A stretch of 64,000 bases of DNA from JANQJA01 sp040880285 (GTDB lineage Bacteria; Pseudomonadota; Gammaproteobacteria; Pseudomonadales; Azotimanducaceae), in assembly GCA_040880285.1 (NCBI GenBank), contig JBBDIT010000021.1, positions 1-64,000 of the forward strand. Reading direction: 5' to 3'. Below the pieces are notes generated by a model, which ran no database searches, had not been told where the DNA came from, and was given only the letters and a program-made list of their open reading frames with translations. Each line of letters opens with the position of its first letter. The first letter of the stretch is position 1. Position numbers and translations under genes: made by a program. Positions 1 through 8,040 of the stretch are shown here, piece by piece.

Positions 1-61
1 CCGCACTTGAAAACCGGCGACTGTAACAGGTCCGAGAGTTCGAATCTCTCCCCCTCCGCCA
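1..61 (+). tRNA. tRNA-Ser(TGA), 5'-truncated by window edge
   Basis: The anticodon loop CTTGAAA near positions 6-12 gives anticodon TGA. The sequence then runs through a long variable arm and a T-loop with the GTTCGAATC signature (near 39-47). It ends in an encoded CCA at 59-61 after discriminator G58. The long variable arm and anticodon fit serine. The 5' half (acceptor and D arm) lies outside the window, so the cloverleaf cannot be closed here. Confidence 0.9.
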
Positions 62-78
62 TACAAACCAGGCCGCTT

Positions 79-552
79 TCAGAGAATGCGGTAGATGCGG
101 TAAGCCGTCTTTCCGTCCATCCTCTTGCCGACACCGACCGCGATAATTTTTGTCAGGTACTGGTATTTCTCGGCGCCAGTCTCAAATGTTGGCACCATGC
201 GCCAGTAGGCGCCTGCCCCGGTTCGGTCCAGGATACCCGCGTAGGTCATATAGATTAGCGCGTGATCATCGGTCTCAAGCGTGATACGTACATCCAGGTC
301 GTTGACGCCATCGGGGCGTGTTGAAATCCAGTCCGCACCCACATCCAGAATCTTGCCCTTGATGCCTGGCCCTTCAAAACTGCCGCCGGTGATGGGTACG
401 ATCAGTCTTGTCCCCGCCTGCTGCGGCGCAGCGGTCTCAAGCACAATATCCATCAGGTACTCAGACTCGAGCCCTGGCTCAGGCGCCTGTGCAATCGCGG
501 TGAAGGATGCAGGCAACATTGCCAACAGAACCATAAATTTTATAAAAGACAT
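79..552 (-). CDS. Exported DUF3237-family protein
   Basis: A protein of about 157 aa whose mature part matches my recollection of the DUF3237 family, a small beta-barrel fold without an assigned reaction. Recognisable stretches include GGSFEGPGIKG, DGVNDLDVR and a YWRMVPTFETG-like region. I chose the ATG at 552 because it begins a clean signal peptide (hydrophobic core LLAMLPASFTAIA, cleavage after AQA). An in-frame start at 627 would add 25 non-signal residues and run into the upstream gene. It lies 55 nt downstream of the caspase-like gene on the same strand and may be co-transcribed. The periplasmic location is inferred from the signal peptide; function is unknown. Confidence 0.75.
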   Translation of the reverse strand: MSFIKFMVLLAMLPASFTAIAQAPEPGLESEYLMDIVLETAAPQQAGTRLIVPITGGSFEGPGIKGKILDVGADWISTRPDGVNDLDVRITLETDDHALIYMTYAGILDRTGAGAYWRMVPTFETGAEKYQYLTKIIAVGVGKRMDGKTAYRIYRIL

Positions 553-607
553 GGCGAATACCCCATTTCGAATGGAAGGAATTTTACGGCTCTCCCTGAC
601 GGCGCCC

Positions 608-1852
608 CTAGCGGCGATAGATTTCAAAACGACCGCGGGCTCCGGCCAGGCGCCAACGGCCTGCCACGCTCATCTTTTTGTCATCGAGTTTGCCTTCATA
701 AAAAACTGCATGGCTCTGGCCACCGGTACCATCATAGGTTTTTTCGAACCGGATACTGTTGTCCTTAACCGAACCATTCAGGTTTGCGTAAAGGCTTCGG
801 GAGTTGGCAGTGCCGAACGTGTTGGGCTCTGAGATCCTTCCCTCCAGTTGGCCCCGTGTTTCGTACAGGTCGACCATAAATGGTACCGAGTCGCGACCGT
901 CTTCGTAATAGTAGCGCCCCGTCCAGCGCCCGGTGAGATCGTCAATAACCTGTTCCGTCCGCTGCTGATTGGTTTGGACCTTGCCACTTTCATCGACCAG
1001 GTTGACAGACTTGACCCCGAATACGAAGTCGCCACGGGACAGCTCGTAATCATTGATTTTGCCGAATTGCGGGGTTTGCCGCGCATGCTGCGGCACCTTA
1101 CTTTGCAGGTACAAGCCGAGTTCTGTGCCAGTCACGAAACCATCAGAGTTCAAATCCCCCAGGCCATATTCCAGGGAATCAATGAATGCCGGCGTAAACA
1201 CACTCTTTGCCGGAACTTCTTCGCCAGCATCACCCGCTGTGATGAATTGGCGCACGGGTTTCGATGTCAGCTGGGAGATCACGTCAGGCGTCTCGGGTAA
1301 CGCCCGGGTTTTGAAAATAGTCCCTGAAAAGCAGCTGTCAAACAAAAACAAGGCATGGTTAGCTTCCATTCGCCTGGCGATCGCCACCAGATCCGTCATC
1401 GCATAGGCCGTACGCAGGAAGCCGACTTCGTCCAATGTTGGATTAGGTGCATCTACCGGCACCAGGTAACCCTTGTTGCCACTGTCACGGGTATAGCCGT
1501 GACCGGCAAAATATACCAGCAATCGATTGCTGGGGTTGTAACCGAAATCTGCCAGGAATTTTTCAAACGCGGCCCGTAGCTCGTTGCCTTTCGGGTCAAA
1601 CACGGACTGGACTTCAAACCCGTTGACCTTGAGTAACTGCCCCACCCGTTCCAGTTCGGGACGCACGGTGCCGAGGTCGGGCCAGCCATTGGTATAGTCG
1701 CTAACGCCAATCAAGAGTGCGTGGCTCGCCCCGTAGGTCCCGACAGTCTTGCCGCTGGTATCGACGATGTTGATACCACGGGTGTCTGCAGCTGTGGTGA
1801 AAATGGAACCGAGTAACGTCAGGGTAAGAACAAACTTAAAACAGGGCTTCAT
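608..1852 (-). CDS. Exported caspase-like (peptidase C14) protein with EF-hand loop
   Basis: A 414-aa protein with an N-terminal signal peptide (about residues 1-22). A caspase/metacaspase p20-like domain follows: strand SHALLIGVSDY (43-53), catalytic His118 in YFAGHGY, and catalytic Cys174 in FDSCFSG. A 12-residue loop DLNSDGFVTGTE (233-244) fits the canonical calcium-binding EF-hand spacing, inserted after the catalytic core. The last 100 or so residues form a separate beta-rich region. Bacterial caspase homologues cleave after basic or acidic residues, but the substrate cannot be read from sequence. The signal peptide implies action in the periplasm or outside the cell, unlike many cytoplasmic metacaspases. 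The calcium requirement is inferred from the loop alone. Confidence 0.85.
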   Translation of the reverse strand: MKPCFKFVLTLTLLGSIFTTAADTRGINIVDTSGKTVGTYGASHALLIGVSDYTNGWPDLGTVRPELERVGQLLKVNGFEVQSVFDPKGNELRAAFEKFLADFGYNPSNRLLVYFAGHGYTRDSGNKGYLVPVDAPNPTLDEVGFLRTAYAMTDLVAIARRMEANHALFLFDSCFSGTIFKTRALPETPDVISQLTSKPVRQFITAGDAGEEVPAKSVFTPAFIDSLEYGLGDLNSDGFVTGTELGLYLQSKVPQHARQTPQFGKINDYELSRGDFVFGVKSVNLVDESGKVQTNQQRTEQVIDDLTGRWTGRYYYEDGRDSVPFMVDLYETRGQLEGRISEPNTFGTANSRSLYANLNGSVKDNSIRFEKTYDGTGGQSHAVFYEGKLDDKKMSVAGRWRLAGARGRFEIYRR

Positions 1853-1992
1853 AAATTTTATTGCAACAGGAGTGAGGGCGATATTCTATCTACAATGGGT
1901 AACAAGGCAAAGCAGCCCGCTCCCACCTCTTCCCCGGTTCGGATTACTTCCCGATAACCTTGCCAGGCGATTTCAAACCCGGCCACTGCCGC

Positions 1993-2556
1993 CTAATCGT
2001 CATGGAGTTTACGGCCGGTTTCTGAACCGTTCGTTGGCGCAAGGATGTTAAAGGACTTTCTCACCAGCCTCGCTTCGCCATGCCACACTTCAAATACCCA
2101 GGGGCCTGGCACCAGCTCCCAGTCCTCATCAAAGCCGTAGCCGTAGAAGTTGGGTTCCCCGATGCTAACCGTTACTTTCTCCCTGGATTCCTTGTATAAC
2201 CTGCCACCGGGTTGTTGCAACCCCCCATTCGGAAACCGAATAACGTGTTCGACGTTGATCCTCCCGCCTTTCGGCACACTATTGATGACATACTGGAATC
2301 CGAACTGGGTGCCGAGCTCGGGCATGATGTCATGGGTAAAATCGACAAACCTGACGTTGGTGACAGTGTCTGCCGCCGGTGCATTGGACCTGAATCGCTT
2401 GGTGAAGCTTTGCTGCTTGTGTGCCTCGAATACACCGTACGCCACCACCTCGGCAGCTCGAATGCGGACGTCAGCGGCCCAGGCGGCCGGTAAGCAGGAC
2501 CAGACCAGTATGGCGGTGATCATCCACGGTAGCGACAAGGTAACTCGTATCGACAT
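1993..2556 (-). CDS. Exported DUF3859-like protein
   Basis: A 187-aa protein with a signal peptide (hydrophobic segment WMITAILVWSCLPAAWA, cleavage after AWA). The mature part resembles DUF3859: it opens with a strand like AAEVVAYGVFEA and closes with GPWVFEVWHGEARLVRKSF, the 'G.W.fev...g..l..ksF' pattern I associate with that family. A strong Shine-Dalgarno, AGAGGAGAG, precedes the ATG. It lies upstream of the caspase-like gene with a 140-nt gap, so it is probably a separate transcription unit. No enzymatic motif is visible. Function is unknown, probably a small periplasmic beta-sandwich. Confidence 0.7.
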   Translation of the reverse strand: MSIRVTLSLPWMITAILVWSCLPAAWAADVRIRAAEVVAYGVFEAHKQQSFTKRFRSNAPAADTVTNVRFVDFTHDIMPELGTQFGFQYVINSVPKGGRINVEHVIRFPNGGLQQPGGRLYKESREKVTVSIGEPNFYGYGFDEDWELVPGPWVFEVWHGEARLVRKSFNILAPTNGSETGRKLHDD

Positions 2557-2719
2557 GGTACTCTCCTCTCACTATTGTGCGATTAACCTGGGCCAGCGTC
2601 CAGTTCGCAGTTCCAGCCGCACCGGGAATTTCGTGGTCGTGTGGTGGTCAAATGGCTCACAGATAGATACTGTGGCTATTGACCTTGTGAAGCGTAAGTA
2701 CTTGAAGTTATAAGAATGC

Positions 2720-2747
2720 TTGCTTTTATGGTGGGTAGCCGTACAAT
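2720..2747 (+). promoter_or_regulatory. Candidate sigma-70 promoter of yccA
   Basis: TTGCTT (2720-2725) and TACAAT (2742-2747) are separated by 16 nt, about 45 nt upstream of the yccA start. A strong Shine-Dalgarno AAGGAGA follows at 2777-2783. The boxes are near-consensus, but the start site is inferred from sequence alone. Confidence 0.45.
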
Positions 2748-2792
2748 TTTTACTGAATCCGGAATTCTTGGCTGGTAAGGAGATAATTCGAA

Positions 2793-3467
2793 ATGGCAGA
2801 TGCGCAATTTGTAACCGACCGTCAGTCGACGGTCGTCTCGACTAACAAGGTCCTGCGTAACACCTATATGTTGCTATCCATGACGTTGTTATTCAGTGCG
2901 GCGATGGCCGGCATTGCCATGGCGATGGAAGTGCCCTATATGGGTTGGATCCCGCTCATTGTGGCGTTTGGCCTGTTATTCGTAATCAGCAAACTGCGGA
3001 ACAGCGTCTGGGGTATCCTCCTTGTATTTGCGTTTACGGGTATCCTCGGGTTCTCGCTTGGGCCGGTACTCAATTTTTACATGGCATCGGCCGCAGGCAC
3101 CCAGACGGTGGTTACGGCGGCTGGCCTGACCGGTTTGATTTTCCTGTCCCTGTCGGGGTACACCCTCACGACCCAGAAAGACTTCTCTTATATGAGCGGG
3201 TTTTTGATGACGGGCATGTGGGTAGTCATTGGTTCCATGTTACTGATGTTTGTCGGTTCATTTTTTGGCTTCTACGTGTCTGGTTTCCACCTGGCCCTGT
3301 CAGCCGCAATCGTGATCCTGATGTCGGGTTTTATCCTGTATGACACGAGCCAGATTATTCATGGCGGCGAAACCAACTATGTGATGGCAACCGTTTCCCT
3401 TTACCTTAGTATCTACAACCTGTTTGTCAGCCTGCTGCACCTGCTGGGTATCTTCGGCGAGGACTAG
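2793..3467 (+). CDS. yccA: Bax inhibitor-1/YccA family inner-membrane protein
   Basis: A 224-aa protein with seven hydrophobic segments and the BI-1/YccA family pattern, including the loop before the last helices with ILYDTSQIIHGGE, the conserved acidic D-T-S signature. E. coli YccA interacts with and modulates the FtsH membrane protease; relatives behave as pH-dependent ion leak channels. The short cytoplasmic N-terminus (about 30 residues) fits YccA, which is also an FtsH substrate. An AAGGAGA ribosome binding site lies 10 nt before the ATG. A strong intrinsic terminator follows, so it is likely monocistronic and separate from tusD. Confidence 0.92.
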   Translation: MADAQFVTDRQSTVVSTNKVLRNTYMLLSMTLLFSAAMAGIAMAMEVPYMGWIPLIVAFGLLFVISKLRNSVWGILLVFAFTGILGFSLGPVLNFYMASAAGTQTVVTAAGLTGLIFLSLSGYTLTTQKDFSYMSGFLMTGMWVVIGSMLLMFVGSFFGFYVSGFHLALSAAIVILMSGFILYDTSQIIHGGETNYVMATVSLYLSIYNLFVSLLHLLGIFGED

Positions 3468-3503
3468 TCCCGGGCTTGACTGAGACGGTTTGCGAGACAA
3501 CAG

Positions 3504-3535
3504 GCCCCGGCATGCGCTTCATGCCGGGGCTTTTT
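3504..3535 (+). terminator. Intrinsic terminator after yccA
   Basis: A perfect 11-bp stem GCCCCGGCATG (3504-3514) / CATGCCGGGGC (3520-3530) with a 5-nt loop, followed by TTTTT at 3531-3535. It sits 36 nt after the yccA stop and before tusD. Confidence 0.93.
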
Positions 3536-3562
3536 ATTTGAGCTGGAGGTCCATCAAACCTC

Positions 3563-3955
3563 ATGAGATTTGCCCTCGTTGTACAGGGTGCACCCTTTTC
3601 AGGAGCATCGTTCTCGGCTTATCACTTTGCCAATGCCGTGATCACGACCGGCCACGAGCTGTACCGGGTCTTCTTCTACCAGGATGGCGTCTATAGCGGC
3701 AATGCCCTCTCTGTGCCTCCACAAGATGAGTGGGATATCCAATTGAAATGGGAGCAACTGCATCTACGCCATGACGTTGAGCTCATCGTCTGTATTGCCT
3801 CATCACTACGGCGCGGTCTGCTGGATTCGACGGAAGCGGAGCGTTACGACAAACCCGCACATAATCTCGGTAGCGCATTTGAGATTTCAGGCCTGGGCCA
3901 ATTGATCGACGCGAGCCTGAACTCGGACCGTGTCATAACCTTTGGACCCTGCTGA
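3563..3955 (+). CDS. tusD: Sulfurtransferase TusD
   Basis: A 130-aa DsrE-family protein. TusD forms a TusBCD heterohexamer that takes persulfide sulfur from TusA and passes it to TusE for 2-thiolation of the tRNA wobble uridine by MnmA. The persulfide-carrying cysteine is Cys77 in LIVCIASS, equivalent to E. coli Cys78; the protein also ends in a Cys. The first strand MRFALVVQGAPF is typical. The stop overlaps the tusC ATG by one base, so the four tus genes are coupled. mnmA itself is in this window at 22681. Confidence 0.95.
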   Translation: MRFALVVQGAPFSGASFSAYHFANAVITTGHELYRVFFYQDGVYSGNALSVPPQDEWDIQLKWEQLHLRHDVELIVCIASSLRRGLLDSTEAERYDKPAHNLGSAFEISGLGQLIDASLNSDRVITFGPC

Positions 3956-4308
3956 TGAAACGCATCCTGTTTGTGCAGTCGAAAGCCCCCCATGGCGGCT
4001 TGCAGGGCCAGGAGGGGCTGGATGCGGTATTGATGGGCAGTGCATTTGCTGAATGCACGGTGCTGTTGTTGGATGATGGCATATTCCAGGTCCTCTCGGG
4101 CCAGGACACTGGCGCGCTCGGAACCAAAGACTACGCGGTCACTTATCGCGCTTTGAGCGATTATGGTGTTGACAGGATCTATTGCAGCCGGGACCATCTT
4201 GAAGCACGTGGATTATCGACCGGGGACCTGCTGGTTAAGGTCGACCCCCTGTCCGATGACGAGGTAAAAGCATTGATGGCCCATCACGACGTAATTTTGA
4301 ATTTCTGA
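3955..4308 (+). CDS. tusC: Sulfurtransferase complex subunit TusC
   Basis: A 117-aa DsrF/TusC-family subunit of the TusBCD sulfur relay complex. It opens with MKRILFVQSKAPHG and has the typical internal EGLDAVLMGSAF region. TusC has a structural role; the active cysteine is in TusD. The ATG shares its first base with the last base of the tusD stop codon, and tusB starts one base after the tusC stop, so translation is probably coupled along the operon. Length matches the family (about 118 aa). Confidence 0.94.
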   Translation: MKRILFVQSKAPHGGLQGQEGLDAVLMGSAFAECTVLLLDDGIFQVLSGQDTGALGTKDYAVTYRALSDYGVDRIYCSRDHLEARGLSTGDLLVKVDPLSDDEVKALMAHHDVILNF

Positions 4309-4309
4309 C

Positions 4310-4600
4310 ATGATCCTGCATACCGTTAATAAATCTCCGTTGCGGGAAAGCAGTCTTGGTTCCTGCCTCCAATTCATGGCGCAAGCCGATGCTATTGTGC
4401 TACTGGAAGATGGCGTTTATGCCGCGATCAAAAATGTGGACTTCGGGTTGGGCGCAGCATCGGGCCGGGTTTACGCACTCGAGAGTGATATTAAGGCGCG
4501 GGGTCTGGATGCTCGATTGCGCGATGACATCAAGGTCATCGGGTATGAAGACTTCGTGACCCTTTGCACTGAATATGACGTGGTAAAATCCTGGTCCTGA
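4310..4600 (+). CDS. tusB: Sulfurtransferase complex subunit TusB
   Basis: A 96-aa DsrH/TusB-family protein, identified by the start MILHTVNKSP and the segment QADAIVLLEDGVYAA. It is the third partner of the TusBCD heterohexamer, relaying sulfur toward TusE and MnmA in s2U34 tRNA synthesis. It is one base from the tusC stop and 17 nt from tusE. Length and order tusD-C-B-E match the usual gammaproteobacterial operon, which strengthens an assignment that short TusB proteins alone would not allow. Confidence 0.92.
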   Translation: MILHTVNKSPLRESSLGSCLQFMAQADAIVLLEDGVYAAIKNVDFGLGAASGRVYALESDIKARGLDARLRDDIKVIGYEDFVTLCTEYDVVKSWS

Positions 4601-4617
4601 CACCGGGTTGAAGTAAG

Positions 4618-4935
4618 ATGGTGAAGCTACTTAATGTCGACAAGGAAGGTTTTTTACTGGAGCTTTCCGACTGGAATGCTGACGCCGCGGTCGCGCTGGC
4701 GAAATCTGAAGGCATCGACTTGACCGATGAACACTGGCCTATCATCAATATCGTGCGTGCCTATTACCATCAATACCATGTATCCCCTCCAACCCGGGTT
4801 CTGGTCAAAGTGGTGAGAGAAGAACTGGGCAATGACAAGGGACAGAGTATTTACCTGATGCGACTTTTTACCGGTAGGCCAGCCAGAGTGGTCAGCAAAG
4901 TCGCTGGCCTGCCAAGGCCCGCCAACTGCGACTAA
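4618..4935 (+). CDS. tusE: TusE/DsrC-family sulfur carrier
   Basis: A 105-aa DsrC-fold protein with the typical DWN near residues 18-20, DEHWPIINIVRAYY, and the C-terminal arm GLPRPANCD. The penultimate Cys104 is the sulfur carrier cysteine. The second cysteine that dissimilatory DsrC has ten residues upstream is absent (position 94 is Lys), so this is TusE for tRNA thiolation, not a DsrAB partner. It is the last gene of tusDCBE. The stop overlaps the stop of the convergent cysG by 4 nt. Confidence 0.94.
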   Translation: MVKLLNVDKEGFLLELSDWNADAAVALAKSEGIDLTDEHWPIINIVRAYYHQYHVSPPTRVLVKVVREELGNDKGQSIYLMRLFTGRPARVVSKVAGLPRPANCD

Positions 4936-6311
4936 TGTTTGCCGCCCAGGATCTCATATAGCTTTACCACTTCGCCCACGATGATCAGTGTTGGTCTTTT
5001 GATATCGTGTGCTCGTACCAGACTGACGATACTATCGAGCGTGCCGACAACGACTTGTTGTTCCGGTGTTGTACCCTTTGAGATAATCGCGACCGGTGTA
5101 TCGGGTGCCCTGCCATAAGCCTTGAGGTTAGTGCAGATTTTTTCCAGCCCGCCCAGCCCCATGTAGAACACAATAGTCTGGTTCTTGTGGGCAAACTCCT
5201 GCCACTCAAGATTAACCTCGCCGTCTTTCGGGTGACCAGTGACAAAGCGAACTGACTGCGAATAGTCCCGATGTGTCAGCGGGATGCCAGCGTAGGCAGC
5301 ACAGCCAGTTGCCGCGGTGATACCGGGTACAACCTGAAATGGAATACCATGCTCCGCCAGGGCTTCGATTTCTTCTCCACCCCGCCCGAAAATAAAAGGG
5401 TCGCCGCCTTTGAGCCTTAACACGCGATGTCCTTCCCGTGCGAGGCGAACCAGGAGGTCATTGATAGTTTCCTGTCCCGTTGACTCACTACCGGCGCGTT
5501 TACCGACTGCTTGCTTGTGTGCATCACGTCTTACCCGGTCCAGTATTTGATCCGAAACGAGACTGTCGTAGAGGACCACATCCGCTTTCTGCATTAGCTG
5601 CAGGGCTTTGAGTGTCAAGAGATCTGGATCGCCGGGCCCGGCACCGACAATATAGACTTCGCCTGTCGAACCTGATTCACCAGGCTGGTCCAGATACGTA
5701 TCCGCTTGTTCGAATTTACCTGCCATAGCCAGTTCAGCGCCAGGCGACGACAAAAATGCCTCTGTGTGGAGGCGTCTCGAATCGAGATCGCCAAACCGGG
5801 CCTTGAGAGCACTCCTGCGGTCACCAAGGTAGGTACCCAGTCGGCTGTAGCCTTCACTGATGAGACTCTCCAGCATTTCACGCAAAAATCGCGTCAGGAC
5901 CGGTGACTTCCCGCCACTTGAGACGGCAGCGAGCACGGGCGATCGATCAATGATGGCTGGAAAGATCACCGTGCAAAGCTCGGGTTGATCTACCACATTC
6001 ACCGGAATGCGGTGCATCTGTGCCTCCTCCGAAACCCGCACGTTGACAGCGGCACTATCGGTGGCACTTACGACGAGGGAGATGTTTTCAAGGTCAAGGC
6101 TTTCGTATTCACGTTGGTGCAATTCATGCCTGCGCGCATCACTATCGGACTCGAGTAGCATCCTTAACTCACTGATAATTTCGGGTGCCACGACCTTGAT
6201 ATTCGCACCGGCCTTTTGCAATAGTGTCGCTTTCCGAAGTGCAATATCACCACCGCCAACGAGTAAACACTGGCGTCCCTTGAGGTTAAAAAAGAGGGGT
6301 AGGAAGTCCAC
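4932..6311 (-). CDS. cysG: Siroheme synthase CysG (trifunctional)
   Basis: A 459-aa fusion. The N-terminal third is the precorrin-2 dehydrogenase/sirohydrochlorin ferrochelatase domain, with NAD-binding CLLVGGGDIALRKA (about 15-28). Residues about 215-459 are the uroporphyrinogen-III C-methyltransferase, with VGAGPGDPDLLTLKAL and LKGGDPFIFGRGGEE. Together they convert uroporphyrinogen III to siroheme, the cofactor of sulfite and nitrite reductases. This fits the sulfur assimilation genes cysH and cysB elsewhere in the window. The start is GTG at 6311, overlapping the serS stop, so it is probably translated by coupling with serS. Full length compared with E. coli (457 aa). Confidence 0.96.
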   Translation of the reverse strand: MDFLPLFFNLKGRQCLLVGGGDIALRKATLLQKAGANIKVVAPEIISELRMLLESDSDARRHELHQREYESLDLENISLVVSATDSAAVNVRVSEEAQMHRIPVNVVDQPELCTVIFPAIIDRSPVLAAVSSGGKSPVLTRFLREMLESLISEGYSRLGTYLGDRRSALKARFGDLDSRRLHTEAFLSSPGAELAMAGKFEQADTYLDQPGESGSTGEVYIVGAGPGDPDLLTLKALQLMQKADVVLYDSLVSDQILDRVRRDAHKQAVGKRAGSESTGQETINDLLVRLAREGHRVLRLKGGDPFIFGRGGEEIEALAEHGIPFQVVPGITAATGCAAYAGIPLTHRDYSQSVRFVTGHPKDGEVNLEWQEFAHKNQTIVFYMGLGGLEKICTNLKAYGRAPDTPVAIISKGTTPEQQVVVGTLDSIVSLVRAHDIKRPTLIIVGEVVKLYEILGGKH

Positions 6312-7591
6312 TAGGTTGGCCTGATTTCTGTTACTCCGTGCATATAGGATTGCAGTGACTGAGGAATCGAGACGGTGCCGTTCTTGCGCTGGTAATTCTC
6401 AATAATTGCGACCAGCGTCCTGCCGACCGCGAGCCCCGATCCATTCAGTGTGTGAATGAGTTCCGGCCTGCCGGTTTCGGGATTGCGCCACCTCGCCTGC
6501 ATCCGTCTCGCCTGGAAGTCCAGGAAATTACTGCATGATGAGATTTCGCGATACTTATCTTGCCCCGGCAACCAGACTTCGAGGTCGTAGGTCCTTGCCG
6601 CCGCAAATCCAAGGTCCCCGCCGCACAAGTCGACAACGCGGTAAGGTAACCCAAGCTTTTGCAGTATTACCTCGGCATGGCCAGTGAGCGTCTGGTGTGC
6701 CTCCCATGAGCCCTCCGGGGCAACCAGGTGTACGAGCTCGACTTTCTCAAACTGGTGTTGCCGGATCATGCCACGGGTATCCTTTCCGTGGCTACCGGCC
6801 TCGCTGCGGAAGCAAGGTGTATGGCAAACAAGTTTCATCGGCAATTGGGCTGGATCCAGGATCTTGTCGCGGACAATGTTTGTCACCGGGACTTCTGCGG
6901 TTGGTATCAGGTAAAACCCGCGTTCGTCATCCAGCCTGAACAGATCTTCTTCAAATTTGGGGAGTTGTCCAGTGCCGGTCAGCGACTCCCTGTTCACAAT
7001 ATAGGGCACGTAAATTTCTTCATAACCATGCTCTTGTGTGTGAACATCCAGCATGAACTGGATTAGTGCCCGGTGAAGCCGGGCCAGGTCCCCCCGTAAT
7101 ACGACAAATCGAGACCCACTGATCTTGGCAGCAACCTCAAGGTCCATCAGCGCACTGTCGACAAACAGGTCAACATGGTCCCTGGGTTCGAAGTCGAATT
7201 CAGGCGCGTCACCCCAGCGACGAAGCTCGACATTGTCATCTTCTGATTTTCCCGCCGCCACGTCTTCATGGGGCAGGTTGGGAATCGCCATTAGAATGTC
7301 GGTGAGCGCACCCTGGACCTTGTCGAATGCCTGCTTGGCCTGCTCGAGTCTCTCCCCGAGATCGGCCACGGCAGAAAGCAGCGGTTCAATATCTTGTCCA
7401 CGTGATTTCGCCTGGCCAATCGTTTTTGACCGGGTGTTACGCTCACTTTGCAGCGACTCCATTTTGACCTGCAGGTCTTTGCGCTCATGTTCGAGCCTAT
7501 TGATCGCGCCCACGTCCAGGTCAAAGTTTTTTACCTTGAGTCGAGTGGCAACGGAGTCGAGCTCGTTTCTAACGATTTTGGGGTCAAGCAT
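6311..7591 (-). CDS. serS: Seryl-tRNA synthetase
   Basis: A 426-aa class II synthetase charging tRNA-Ser. The N-terminal 100 or so residues form the long antiparallel coiled-coil arm that grips the tRNA-Ser variable arm. The catalytic domain carries motif 2 (FRSEAGSHGKDTRG) and motif 3 (GSGLAVGRTLVAI). Length matches the bacterial family. It lies downstream of crcB with a 65-nt gap and overlaps cysG by one base at its 3' end. The order rarA-crcB-serS-cysG is the conserved gammaproteobacterial arrangement. Confidence 0.98.
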   Translation of the reverse strand: MLDPKIVRNELDSVATRLKVKNFDLDVGAINRLEHERKDLQVKMESLQSERNTRSKTIGQAKSRGQDIEPLLSAVADLGERLEQAKQAFDKVQGALTDILMAIPNLPHEDVAAGKSEDDNVELRRWGDAPEFDFEPRDHVDLFVDSALMDLEVAAKISGSRFVVLRGDLARLHRALIQFMLDVHTQEHGYEEIYVPYIVNRESLTGTGQLPKFEEDLFRLDDERGFYLIPTAEVPVTNIVRDKILDPAQLPMKLVCHTPCFRSEAGSHGKDTRGMIRQHQFEKVELVHLVAPEGSWEAHQTLTGHAEVILQKLGLPYRVVDLCGGDLGFAAARTYDLEVWLPGQDKYREISSCSNFLDFQARRMQARWRNPETGRPELIHTLNGSGLAVGRTLVAIIENYQRKNGTVSIPQSLQSYMHGVTEIRPT

Positions 7592-7656
7592 TGAATAATC
7601 GGGTCAGGTTGAAATTCAAGGGCCGCAATCTTACCAGAAGTGGGGCATCAAGACAG

Positions 7657-8040
7657 TCACGGAAGTTGTCTGCCGAGGAACATACCGCCACCGGCCGCAA
7701 GGATGCAGATGATTACGCTACCCACGACGTACATAAATGCCGCTGCCAACCTGCCCTCTTCCATCAGCGCAAGGGATTGTAATGAAAAGGCAGAAAAGGT
7801 TGTGAAGGCACCCAGGAATCCAATGGTCGATGCGGATCGCAGTACGGGTGACACCATGGAGCGTTCGGTGAAGAGTACGAACAGGACTCCTATTAAAAAA
7901 GAGCCCGCAATGTTGACGATTAGTGTGCCGTAAGGAAAGTGAGTGCCGAACAAAAAGTTGCTGTAATGCGTGACACCATAACGCGCCAGCGCGCCGGCGG
8001 CACCACCGATACCAATGGCTGCCAATTCGTACATGATCAT
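7657..8040 (-). CDS. crcB: Fluoride exporter CrcB/Fluc
   Basis: A 127-aa protein with four hydrophobic helices, the size of a Fluc dual-topology fluoride channel subunit. Signatures include GGAAGALARYG, GTLIVNIAGSFLIG (the conserved central N and break around the sodium site) and the phenylalanine box region GAFTTFSAFS. It expels fluoride from the cytoplasm as a dimer. The ATG overlaps the rarA stop by ATGA-type overlap; a second in-frame Met follows two codons later. No fluoride riboswitch is seen, as expected inside an operon. Confidence 0.95.
   Translation of the reverse strand: MIMYELAAIGIGGAAGALARYGVTHYSNFLFGTHFPYGTLIVNIAGSFLIGVLFVLFTERSMVSPVLRSASTIGFLGAFTTFSAFSLQSLALMEEGRLAAAFMYVVGSVIICILAAGGGMFLGRQLP

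Noticed and set aside
4618..4935. tusE as a dissimilatory DsrC for sulfur oxidation
   Set aside because: Only the penultimate cysteine is present, the second conserved DsrC cysteine is Lys, and no dsrAB is nearby.
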